Shown here piece after piece: positions 35,777-43,688 of a DNA stretch of 64,000 bases. Each line of letters begins with the position of its first letter. Position 1 is the stretch's first letter. Under the pieces are notes generated by a model. That model was not told the origin of the DNA and ran no database searches. It was given only the letters and a program-made list of their open reading frames with translations. Source of the DNA: JAQVEM01 sp964610315 (lineage in GTDB: Bacteria > Actinomycetota > Humimicrobiia > Humimicrobiales > Humimicrobiaceae); assembly GCA_964610315.1 (NCBI GenBank), contig CAZSVM010000001.1, forward strand, positions 62,001 through 126,000, written 5' to 3'. The translations under genes were made by a program, and so were the position numbers.

Positions 35777-36532
35777 TTGTTTAAACTGGTGTTATTAAGA
35801 CATGGTGAAAGTATATGGAACAAAGAAAATATCTTTACCGGATGGACAGACATTGACTTGTCTGAAAAAGGGATAGAGGAAGCAAAGCTTGCCGCTTATG
35901 CACTTAAAAAATCCGGATTTTCTTTCGACATGGTCTTTACATCCGTACTTAAAAGATCGATCAGGTCAGTTTGGATCCTGCTCGATCATATGGATTTAAT
36001 GTGGATACCGGTATATAAATCCTGGTATCTAAATGAAAGATTTTATGGAGCTCTGCAGGGCCTGAATAAAAAAGAAACTTCAAAAAAATACGGTGAGGAT
36101 CAGGTAAAGTTGTGGAGACGAAGTTATGATAACCAGCCGCCCTCCATTGAAAAAAATGATCCCAGATTCCCGGGTAGGGATCCTAAGTATTCTAAAATCG
36201 ACCAATCAAAACTCCCCCTGACGGAAAGCTTAAAAAATACCTCGATTAATAGAGTTATCCCCTACTGGAATAAAGAAATCACACCAAAAATAAAAGCGGG
36301 TAATAAAATAATAATCCTGGCCCATGGGAACAGCCTGAGAAGTCTTGTAAAGTATCTTGATAATATCCCGGATAACGAAGTAATCAATTTGAATATTCCG
36401 CTTGGTATTCCCTTAATTTATGAATTAGATAAAAACTTAGAGCCTTTAAAACATTATTATTTAGGTGATACAGGTAAAGTTAGCCAGGCTATCGAAAATA
36501 TATCAAAACAGGCCACATTACATAATGAATAG
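35777..36532 (+). CDS. gpmA: 2,3-bisphosphoglycerate-dependent phosphoglycerate mutase
   Basis: 251-aa histidine phosphatase-superfamily enzyme interconverting 3- and 2-phosphoglycerate. The phosphohistidine motif is VLLRHGESIWNKENIFTGW. Further motifs: FTSVLKRSIRSVWILLDHMD, LNERFYGALQGLNKKET and the second His in ILAHGNSLRSLVKYL. These match dPGM rather than a general phosphatase. The start is TTG at 35777, backed by AGAGGA eight bases upstream and by the family N-terminus (KLVLLRHGES). The last 8 bp overlap the next gene. Confidence 0.95.
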   Translation: MFKLVLLRHGESIWNKENIFTGWTDIDLSEKGIEEAKLAAYALKKSGFSFDMVFTSVLKRSIRSVWILLDHMDLMWIPVYKSWYLNERFYGALQGLNKKETSKKYGEDQVKLWRRSYDNQPPSIEKNDPRFPGRDPKYSKIDQSKLPLTESLKNTSINRVIPYWNKEITPKIKAGNKIIILAHGNSLRSLVKYLDNIPDNEVINLNIPLGIPLIYELDKNLEPLKHYYLGDTGKVSQAIENISKQATLHNE

Positions 36533-37127
36533 TATTCAGGGAAATGTTATAGAATTAAATAAGGATATTGTGTCAGAAAAAGAATTTAATCTTTTTTCAG
36601 AAGGTGAATTATCTGATCTTTTTCGTACCGAGAAAAAAATAATAAGTGATAAAATCCTAAAAAAACCTCTGCCCAAGACAAGATCCGGTAAGGAAAAACT
36701 TGCCGAACAATATTTTAAAAAACATCATTTTGAACCTTTATCCATAAATTTTGACCGGATAAGAAAAGAAAAGTATATAAGTAAGGCTTCAAAATATCTA
36801 AAGAATCCCAAAAGAATTGTCAATATGGAAAAAGTACTGTTTATTACTTACAGGTTTCCCTTCAAGGGTAATTCTACCTTACTTCATTACATTCCTGCCG
36901 GAGGAATAAGGAATTGGACCGAAAGAGTTTTTATAAGTCATAACTCAATTGGTTTCGAAAAAGTGACCTACATCCATAGTAAGGAAGACTTCCATCAGGA
37001 AATAGAAGAGGTATTGGGAGTAATAAAAAAGGAGATTGGACTGATAAATAACCAGATAAAAAATTATAATGAGTCGCTGAAAGATTACATAAATAAATTA
37101 ATAACTCAAAGAAGCCAAAAACTTTAA
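36525..37127 (+). CDS. Hypothetical protein, Lys-rich, after gpmA
   Basis: 200 aa, not recognised. It is basic and hydrophilic with no TM or signal peptide. The N-terminal half has KKPLPKTRSGKEKLAEQYFK, and the middle has VLFITYRFPFKGNSTLLHYI and PAGGIRNWTERVFISHNSIG, which look like an ordered alpha/beta domain. The last 50 residues are probably coiled coil (VLGVIKKEIGLINNQIKNYN). The ATG at 36525 overlaps the gpmA end by 8 bp. The frame extends upstream to a GTG at 36465 but that lies deep in gpmA. It is co-directional with gpmA and the ATPase gene 22 bp downstream. Confidence 0.7.
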   Translation: MNSIQGNVIELNKDIVSEKEFNLFSEGELSDLFRTEKKIISDKILKKPLPKTRSGKEKLAEQYFKKHHFEPLSINFDRIRKEKYISKASKYLKNPKRIVNMEKVLFITYRFPFKGNSTLLHYIPAGGIRNWTERVFISHNSIGFEKVTYIHSKEDFHQEIEEVLGVIKKEIGLINNQIKNYNESLKDYINKLITQRSQKL

Positions 37128-37149
37128 AATAGATTAAGGATGATGGATT

Positions 37150-39636
37150 ATGGCCCAACAAAAAAATAAATCGGAAGATAGCGTAAAAGAAATTAAAAAT
37201 TTAAAAAATGAGGATCTGTTTAAAAAATTTGATTCAAATGAGAAAGGCCTTTCCAGTACAGAAGCGGAAAAAAGACTCCAGCAGTACGGAAGAAATGAAA
37301 TAATAGAAAAGAAGGTCAATCCATTCATTAAATTCTTAAAATATTTCTGGGGTCCAATCCCCTGGATGATAGAAGTGGCAGTTATTCTCTCTGCGGTGCT
37401 CAAACACTGGCCGGATTTCGGGGTAATATTCGCCCTTTTAATAATAAATGCATCAATCAGGTTTTCTGAAGAATTCAGGGCCGACAAAGCTATCGAATTG
37501 CTTAAGAAAAGACTGGCAAAAAAAACCAGGGTGCTTCGTGACGGTAAATGGCAAACCATCAATGCTCAGGAACTCGTACCGGGAGATATGGTCAGAGTAA
37601 GACTGGGAGATATCGTTCCAGCAGATATTAAATTAATCGAGGGAGATTACCTTTCTGTCGATGAATCCGCATTGACCGGTGAATCACTCCCTGTTGAAAA
37701 ACATACCGGAGACGTTTGTTACTCGGGTTCGATAATACATCAGGGTGAAATGAACGGCATGGCTTTTGCAACCGCTATGAATACTTATTTTGGCAAAACT
37801 ACAAAACTTGTCGAAGAAGCAAAAACAACCAGTCATTTTCAGAAGGCAATATTAAAAATCGGTAATTACCTCATAATCATTTCAATATTTCTGGTAATAA
37901 TCATGTTTATCGTTGAACTTTTACGGCACCAGAAAATACTGGATACCCTGCAATTCGCACTGGTCCTGGTAATTGCCGCCATCCCCGCAGCACTTCCGGC
38001 AGTATTATCGGTCACCATGGCCATAGGAGCTTCAGCACTTTCCAAAAAAGATGCTATAGTGAGCAAACTTCTTTCTATTGAAGAGATGGCAGGGACGGAC
38101 GTGCTGTGCTCCGATAAAACCGGAACTATAACCAAGAACTTATTATCAATTAAACTTATCAAACCGCTTGCAAATTATAAAGATTATGATGTCATGCTTC
38201 TCGGAATACTGGCTTCAAGAGAGGAAGATAATGATCCAATCGATAATGCGATTATTACCCGCGGCAGAGATGTTGATAATGTTGCCGAATCAGTAAAAAA
38301 TTTCAAAGTCACAAAATTTGCTCCCTTTGACCCGGTTAAAAAAAGAACCGAAGCTCTGGTTAAAGATTCAAAGGGCAAGGAATTCAAAGTTTCAAAAGGC
38401 GCCCCCCAGGTTATTTTATCTCTGATAGGCAAAAATAAAAAACTTGAAGATGAAATAAAACAGGATGTCGATAATTTTGCAGATAACGGCTATAGAGCAA
38501 TAGGTATTGCCAGAACAATCGATAGAGATAAATGGGAATTTGTGGGATTGGTCGGACTTTCCGATATACCCAGAGAAGATTCGGCACAGACCATAAAAGA
38601 AGCTCAATCCATGGGATTGAACGTAAAAATGATAACCGGAGATCATATAGCAATAGCCAAAAGAATCGCCAGAGAAGTTAATCTGGGTACCAATATAAAG
38701 ACTGCATCGGATTTTATGGAAAAATCCGATATACTGGCACAAAAAAATGTTGAAGAGGCCGATGGGTTTGCGGAAGTTTACCCCGAGCATAAGTATCGCA
38801 TCATAGAACTTCTGCAGCAGAAGGATCATATTGTAGGAATGACCGGAGACGGAGTAAACGATGCGCCGGCTCTAAAAAAAGCTGATGTAGGAATTGCGGT
38901 TTCCAGCGCTACAGATGCTGCAAAATCTGCAGCAGACATCGTTTTTACCAAGCCGGGGCTTTCGGTAATAATCGAAGCAATAAAACAGAGCCGCAGAATA
39001 TTCGAAAGGATGAATAGTTACGCAATTTATAGGATTGCTGAGACTATCAGAGTTTTATTGTTCTTGATTTTGTCCATTCTGATTTTTAAGTTTTATCCCC
39101 TTACCACCATAATGGTGGTACTTCTGGCTTTGCTTAATGATATTCCAATTATGATGATAGCATACGATAATAATAAGTTATCAAAAAATCCGGTCCGGTG
39201 GGATATGCGAAATCTTTTAAGCATAGCATCTTTTCTTGGTGTGATTGGTGTAATAGTCAGCTTTGGTTTCTTTTTAATTGCAAGGGACGTTCTTCATTTA
39301 AGCGGTGAAATGCTGCAGACTGCCATCTTCCTGAAATTGATGCTGGCCGGGCATCTTACCATTTATCTGACCCGTACCGGCAGAAACTCATTCTGGATAA
39401 AGCCATTCCCTTCAATAAGGCTTTTTGCAGCATCCGAAACTACTCAATTAGTAGCTACCACTCTTGCCGCTGTTGGAATATTTATGACCGGTATTGGCTG
39501 GAAAATTGCCGGATTTATATGGGGATATGTACTCTTATCTTTTATAATAACAAACTTTTTAAAAGTATTATTTTTCGATGTAGAAACCCGTTCAAAAATA
39601 AGATTTAGGAGAAAATCACAAGTTTTAGCAAAATAA
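37150..39636 (+). CDS. P-type ATPase of the plasma-membrane H+-ATPase type (P3A)
   Basis: 828 aa. Actuator motif DESALTGESLPVEK, phosphorylation site LCSDKTGTITKN (Asp322), nucleotide-binding KGAPQVIL, and hinge TGDGVNDAPALKKADVGIAV. The M4 segment AAIPAALPAVLSVTMAIGA and the following SKKDAIVSKLLSIEEMAGTD closely follow fungal and plant plasma-membrane proton pumps, not Ca2+ or heavy-metal pumps; no metal-binding domain is present. M6 has LLNDIPIMMIAYDN with the conserved Asp. It would pump protons out at the cost of ATP. It lies 22 bp after the hypothetical gene and ends 1 bp from the convergent permease gene. Confidence 0.92.
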   Translation: MAQQKNKSEDSVKEIKNLKNEDLFKKFDSNEKGLSSTEAEKRLQQYGRNEIIEKKVNPFIKFLKYFWGPIPWMIEVAVILSAVLKHWPDFGVIFALLIINASIRFSEEFRADKAIELLKKRLAKKTRVLRDGKWQTINAQELVPGDMVRVRLGDIVPADIKLIEGDYLSVDESALTGESLPVEKHTGDVCYSGSIIHQGEMNGMAFATAMNTYFGKTTKLVEEAKTTSHFQKAILKIGNYLIIISIFLVIIMFIVELLRHQKILDTLQFALVLVIAAIPAALPAVLSVTMAIGASALSKKDAIVSKLLSIEEMAGTDVLCSDKTGTITKNLLSIKLIKPLANYKDYDVMLLGILASREEDNDPIDNAIITRGRDVDNVAESVKNFKVTKFAPFDPVKKRTEALVKDSKGKEFKVSKGAPQVILSLIGKNKKLEDEIKQDVDNFADNGYRAIGIARTIDRDKWEFVGLVGLSDIPREDSAQTIKEAQSMGLNVKMITGDHIAIAKRIAREVNLGTNIKTASDFMEKSDILAQKNVEEADGFAEVYPEHKYRIIELLQQKDHIVGMTGDGVNDAPALKKADVGIAVSSATDAAKSAADIVFTKPGLSVIIEAIKQSRRIFERMNSYAIYRIAETIRVLLFLILSILIFKFYPLTTIMVVLLALLNDIPIMMIAYDNNKLSKNPVRWDMRNLLSIASFLGVIGVIVSFGFFLIARDVLHLSGEMLQTAIFLKLMLAGHLTIYLTRTGRNSFWIKPFPSIRLFAASETTQLVATTLAAVGIFMTGIGWKIAGFIWGYVLLSFIITNFLKVLFFDVETRSKIRFRRKSQVLAK

Positions 39637-39637
39637 T

Positions 39638-40948
39638 TTATTTTACATGCAGGGACGATTTAATTTCCCTCTTCTTTATTCTCCTGTAGATAATTTCAAT
39701 TAAAAATGATACCAACAGCAAACCAGCGAGTATATATATTTTCTTATAATCAGTTGACACCTGCTGTACCAGAAGGACAACCAGGGCTCCCAGGCATATA
39801 ACAAATCCCAGAATCGGCAGCCATCTTGCGCTTTTGGTTTCTTTACTTAAAATTATGTTTGACAGGTTAACCGCTGCAAAGATTATTAAAAATCCGGAGC
39901 TTCCCATCATGGATATATTGGAAAGATCAAACAGGTTTGCTAATAAAAGAGTCAATCCGGAGGTTATAATCAGTCCTTCAATTGGCTTATTCCAGATTTT
40001 CCTTTCAATAGTTACGGGTAATTCACCTTCCCTGGCAATAATATAACTAATTTTTGCCGATCCATAGAGAGTGGCATTGATTGCCGAACTGGTTGATAAT
40101 AAAGCAGCGACTGCTATCAGGATAAATCCGGCAGTCCCTAAAAATGGTTTTGCTGCCTCGGCCAGTGCGTAGTCCTTACTGCTTACAATTTTATTAATGG
40201 AAAGATTCCCTATGGTTATTAACGATATCGCTACATATAGAATAATGACAAATATAACCGAAGCAAAATAAGCCCTCGGTAAAACCTTTTCTGGTTTTCT
40301 GACATTGCCGGCTGTATTTGCAATTAATTCAAATCCCTCATAGGCCACAAAAATAACCATCCCTCCGCCGATAAGCGAAATAGGGCTGCTCCAGCCGGAA
40401 GGCTGAAGCTGGGTAAAACTTAAATTTTTTATCCCGAAAAAAATAAATACCATAAGTATGATAATCTTGACCATCACTATATAAGTTTCGGATCTGCCCA
40501 CGATTTTGCTTCCTATAATATTCAGTACGGTAAAAATAATTATTGATGCACTGACAAGAACATGTTTCATAACCGGCTGCAGGCTTGCACTGAAGAAAGT
40601 GGAGCCGTAGCTCCCAAAAGCGTACGAATATAGGGATAGCATTACTATATAACTCAGCCATAATAGAATATTCAAAGCACCGGTAGAAATCCCCGGACCA
40701 AAGGCCCGGTAAAGAAATTCTACGGTTCCTCCCCTTGAAGGATATCTCAAGGATAGTTTTAAATAAGAGTAAGTGGTTATGAGGGCCACTATCCCTGCCA
40801 TAAGAAAGGCAACCGGTGTTCCTCCCTTTGACAGCTGAACCGCAAGGCCCAGTACCGCAAAAATACCTCCGCCCACCATTCCGCCGATACCTATTGCCAC
40901 AATTTCCCAAAATCCGAAACTTTTTAAATCCCTGTTCTTTTGTACCAT
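39638..40948 (-). CDS. APC-superfamily amino-acid permease
   Basis: 436 aa with about 12 TM helices. The helix-1 signature is AIGIGGMVGGGIFAVLGLAV, with the glycine break that binds the substrate backbone. The helix-6 block is GGGMVIFVAYEGFELIANTA, followed by NVRKPEKVLPRAYF, typical of the APC amino-acid transporter group. The substrate is not predictable. The start ATG is 62 bp from the end of the hydrolase gene upstream in the same direction. It converges with the H+-ATPase gene, leaving no room for a separate terminator. Confidence 0.9.
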   Translation of the reverse strand: MVQKNRDLKSFGFWEIVAIGIGGMVGGGIFAVLGLAVQLSKGGTPVAFLMAGIVALITTYSYLKLSLRYPSRGGTVEFLYRAFGPGISTGALNILLWLSYIVMLSLYSYAFGSYGSTFFSASLQPVMKHVLVSASIIIFTVLNIIGSKIVGRSETYIVMVKIIILMVFIFFGIKNLSFTQLQPSGWSSPISLIGGGMVIFVAYEGFELIANTAGNVRKPEKVLPRAYFASVIFVIILYVAISLITIGNLSINKIVSSKDYALAEAAKPFLGTAGFILIAVAALLSTSSAINATLYGSAKISYIIAREGELPVTIERKIWNKPIEGLIITSGLTLLLANLFDLSNISMMGSSGFLIIFAAVNLSNIILSKETKSARWLPILGFVICLGALVVLLVQQVSTDYKKIYILAGLLLVSFLIEIIYRRIKKREIKSSLHVK

Positions 40949-41011
40949 TTGTCAGATTACCCCTACATAAAACAAACTTTAATTTTCAATTTACTTTCAA
41001 ATTTTCTATAT

Positions 41012-41965
41012 CTATATCCATTTTTTGATCCAGCTGAGCATTTTTTCGGGATTATCCTGAAAATAACTGTAGCTTTCAAAACGGTGTCTGGTATTTTCAA
41101 TCCAGTAAAACTCTCTGGGTTCAGGAGTGTTATTATAGAAGCTTAATATATCATTAAGCTCCGTCCAGGGATCATTCCTTGCCTGCACATATAAAGTGGG
41201 AACTCTTAAATCCCTTACATAATCAATAGGAGACATTTTCTCCAATGGATACTTACTGCGCCAGTTTACGAATCTTTTTACCACAGGGAAAATAATTCTT
41301 GCTCCAAACGGCGTAAGCAACCTTTTTGCATAAGTTCTGACAAAAACTTCCATGGATATAGGTTGAACTGCCATTAAAGATTTTACATTATTGAATATTA
41401 ACGGATCCTTACTCATGGCTATTATAGTTGAATTGGCACCCATACAAAAGCTTACAAAAGCAACCTTCATATCCTTCAAATCAGTCTGGTTCCTGATGTA
41501 TTGCATAGCGGCAACCACATCTTTATATTCTTCAAGGCCAACTCCAGTTTTACCACCGTTAGGACTTCTGTCACTCTCACCGTGATTTCTAAAATCAAAC
41601 ATAAGGACCCAGTAGCCGTTTTTATGAAGATGACTGGCGGTTTTGAGAAATTCTATTTCCTTATTATAAAGTTTGGAAATATTTTTATATTTCATCGTTG
41701 ACCCATACTTGGTTAAACCGCCCACGTGGGTTATAATTACCAGTTTACCTAAAGAACCCGGAATCAACCAGCCTTTTAAGTTTACCCCGTCGGAAGCTTT
41801 AAATTCCACATTTTCGAAATTCATACCATAATCTCCGGGATTTTTAGGTACCGGCTGACGGTTGAGAAACAGAATAATGCTGGAGAGAAAGTAGCCGATC
41901 AAAAGATAGATTATGGCCAGGGAAATTAAAACTATAATAATGTATACTGCTACCATCATAGACAT
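41012..41965 (-). CDS. Membrane-anchored alpha/beta hydrolase
   Basis: 317 aa. An N-terminal TM anchor (about residues 6-34) is followed by an alpha/beta-hydrolase fold: ITHVGGLTKYG (oxyanion region), LMFDFRNHGESDRSPNGG, the nucleophile elbow AFVSFCMGANST, the acid in TLYVQARNDPWTE, and His in IENTRHRFESY. The elbow reads S-F-C-M-G rather than G-x-S-x-G, so the nucleophile position (residue 174) is Cys, as in dienelactone-hydrolase relatives. The substrate is unknown. It faces either side of the membrane depending on anchor orientation, which I cannot settle. Probably co-transcribed with the permease. Confidence 0.85.
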   Translation of the reverse strand: MSMMVAVYIIIVLISLAIIYLLIGYFLSSIILFLNRQPVPKNPGDYGMNFENVEFKASDGVNLKGWLIPGSLGKLVIITHVGGLTKYGSTMKYKNISKLYNKEIEFLKTASHLHKNGYWVLMFDFRNHGESDRSPNGGKTGVGLEEYKDVVAAMQYIRNQTDLKDMKVAFVSFCMGANSTIIAMSKDPLIFNNVKSLMAVQPISMEVFVRTYAKRLLTPFGARIIFPVVKRFVNWRSKYPLEKMSPIDYVRDLRVPTLYVQARNDPWTELNDILSFYNNTPEPREFYWIENTRHRFESYSYFQDNPEKMLSWIKKWI

Positions 41966-42070
41966 TTAAAAATTTAAAATTCTTTCCTGTTTTTCGGATA
42001 TATATTTAATTTTACGGAACAAATTATTTTATTCAAAAAACTTTAAGGGCATCAGGTATTTTACCAAAAA

Positions 42071-42397
42071 TTAAATATTGACTTTAATGGTATCATCCTC
42101 AACTTTTACTTTATAAACGGGTTCATTCTTTGTTCTTAACTTTAGAAAGCCCATTTTAGGTCCGGAGATACTTTCACCGGTGGTTACATCAAACCTGGAA
42201 CCATGTCTTGGACAGGTCACTATTTTTCCTTCAAGTTTGCCCATGGACAGGTCTCCATTCATGTGAGTGCATCTTCTGTTTAGGGCATAGTAATTTCTGT
42301 TATAATTGACAATCAGTATCTCCTTACCCTTAACAGTCACCGCTTTCATTGACCTTTCAGGTATCTCATTTGTTTTGCCGATTTCGAAAAAACTCAT
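42071..42397 (-). CDS. Rieske [2Fe-2S] ferredoxin
   Basis: 108 aa, the size of a soluble Rieske-type ferredoxin. The two cluster motifs are CTHMNG (CxH) and CPRHGSRFDVTTG (CxxH) separated by 16 residues. No TM or signal peptide is present. Such proteins feed electrons to oxygenases or nitrite reductases, or act as general carriers; no partner oxygenase lies nearby. AAGGTT precedes the ATG by six bases. The gene sits 105 bp from the hydrolase gene and 115 bp from the broken UbiA gene, all on the minus strand. Confidence 0.9.
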   Translation of the reverse strand: MSFFEIGKTNEIPERSMKAVTVKGKEILIVNYNRNYYALNRRCTHMNGDLSMGKLEGKIVTCPRHGSRFDVTTGESISGPKMGFLKLRTKNEPVYKVKVEDDTIKVNI

Positions 42398-42512
42398 TGG
42401 TAACCTTCTTTTTTAAAATAAAATCATCAATTATTTAATTTAATTATAATAAAATCATATAAATATTTAAATTACCTGATTGTCCTGTAAATTCAACTTC
42501 AAAAAAATATGT

Positions 42513-43438
42513 TCATCCTGATAAAATCAAAATTATAAGATGTATATCAAAGACAAACACTATAAGCACCAGCATCATAATAACTGTTCCCACAAACAAT
42601 GCTATTTTTTTCCTATCCGACGGTTTGATTATAAATCCAAAAATTGAAGTTATCAGTGCAGGAAGAGAAGCCAGCGCCAGTAAAAGAAAGTTAATATGGT
42701 AGTAATAAAATCTGTTTAATAAATTTAATACAGCCAGAATAATAAAATATAATGAAGCTGTCAGGGAAACTATGAACAAAAGCAAATACCCTGTTTCCCT
42801 GCCATATACCGAAACCAGATTTTTCTTACCAGCAATTCGATCAGCCCGGTAATCCGGAATTTGAACAGCAATCGCCAGTACGGCGACATACAGCAATAAT
42901 GGTACCAGAATTACTATAATTTCCTTATTCACCATATCTTTTATGGCAACGAATCCGGCTAAGGGTAATATTACTGCCACAGTCAAAATAATAATTATCT
43001 CTCCCAATCCCCTATATGAAAATTTTAATGGCGGTGCAGTATAGAACCAGCCCATGAAATTAGCAGATAGAGCCAAAATAATAATCCTAACCGATACTTT
43101 AAAAAGCAAAACAAATAAAATGGAAAATATAATGGAGGCCGTCACAAAAAAATGGAAATCCATTTTGAAATAATTTTTAAATTTTCATTATCCTGTAAAA
43201 TTCTGCTGCCACCTGAAAAAATGGTGGGAATGGTAAATTTATCGGCACTATAATCAAAATAATCATTGCTGTATTGGACTGAAAGTTGGGCGCAGAAGAA
43301 AATCAAGTAACCGAATAAAAATTTTAATAGATTAAAATTCCCTGCTGTCAGCGCTGCCAGTAAAGCACCGCATGTAAAAACCATAAGTACCGGAATTGCA
43401 AATTGAAAACGCCCTAATTTAATTATTTTTTTAAACAA
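42513..43438 (-). pseudogene. UbiA-family prenyltransferase, split by a frameshift
   Basis: Two overlapping frames together make one UbiA prenyltransferase of about 300 aa. The first (43438-43142, TTG start) holds the first Asp-rich motif NDYFDYSADKF and ends KWISIFL. The second (up to 43163) starts MDFHFFVTAS and holds YTAPPLKFSYRGLGE and the second Asp-rich motif DYRADRIAGKKNLV. The switch falls at a run of seven A on the plus strand (43146-43152). Adding one base there joins KWISIF to FVTASII. MenA-like 1,4-dihydroxy-2-naphthoate prenylation is the nearest guess, but other UbiA substrates are possible. A sequencing error, a recent mutation and slippage are all consistent. Confidence 0.8.
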
Positions 43439-43631
43439 ATCAGTTAAGAAATATTAAGATCAAGAAAGAAAACACTGAAATTATATTTTATTAGAACCCG
43501 GTCCGGATTAAATAATAATCTTAACCGTAATTTCTTATTATTATACTATTAAAATTCCCATAATTATAAATTAATTTCATATCATATCAAAGAATTCAGC
43601 GTGGATTCCTAAAATTACCTTTTTAATTTCA

Positions 43632-43661
43632 TTGGCTTTACTTTAATATTGCTGTTAAAAT
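43632..43661 (+). promoter_or_regulatory. Possible promoter of the hyp operon
   Basis: TTGGCT (43632-43637) and TAAAAT (43656-43661) are spaced 18 bp apart, 28 bp before the chosen hypF start. The 238-bp gap between the divergent prenyltransferase and hypF genes is otherwise AT-rich without clear elements. Weak match, given the composition. Confidence 0.35.
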
Positions 43662-43688
43662 ATCACCGATTAATTTTTGACTTTGAAA

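Noticed and set aside
43677..43688. TTG start of hypF at 43677
   Set aside because: The ATG at 43689 is closer to the usual spacing before the acylphosphatase motif and no ribosome-binding site favours the TTG.
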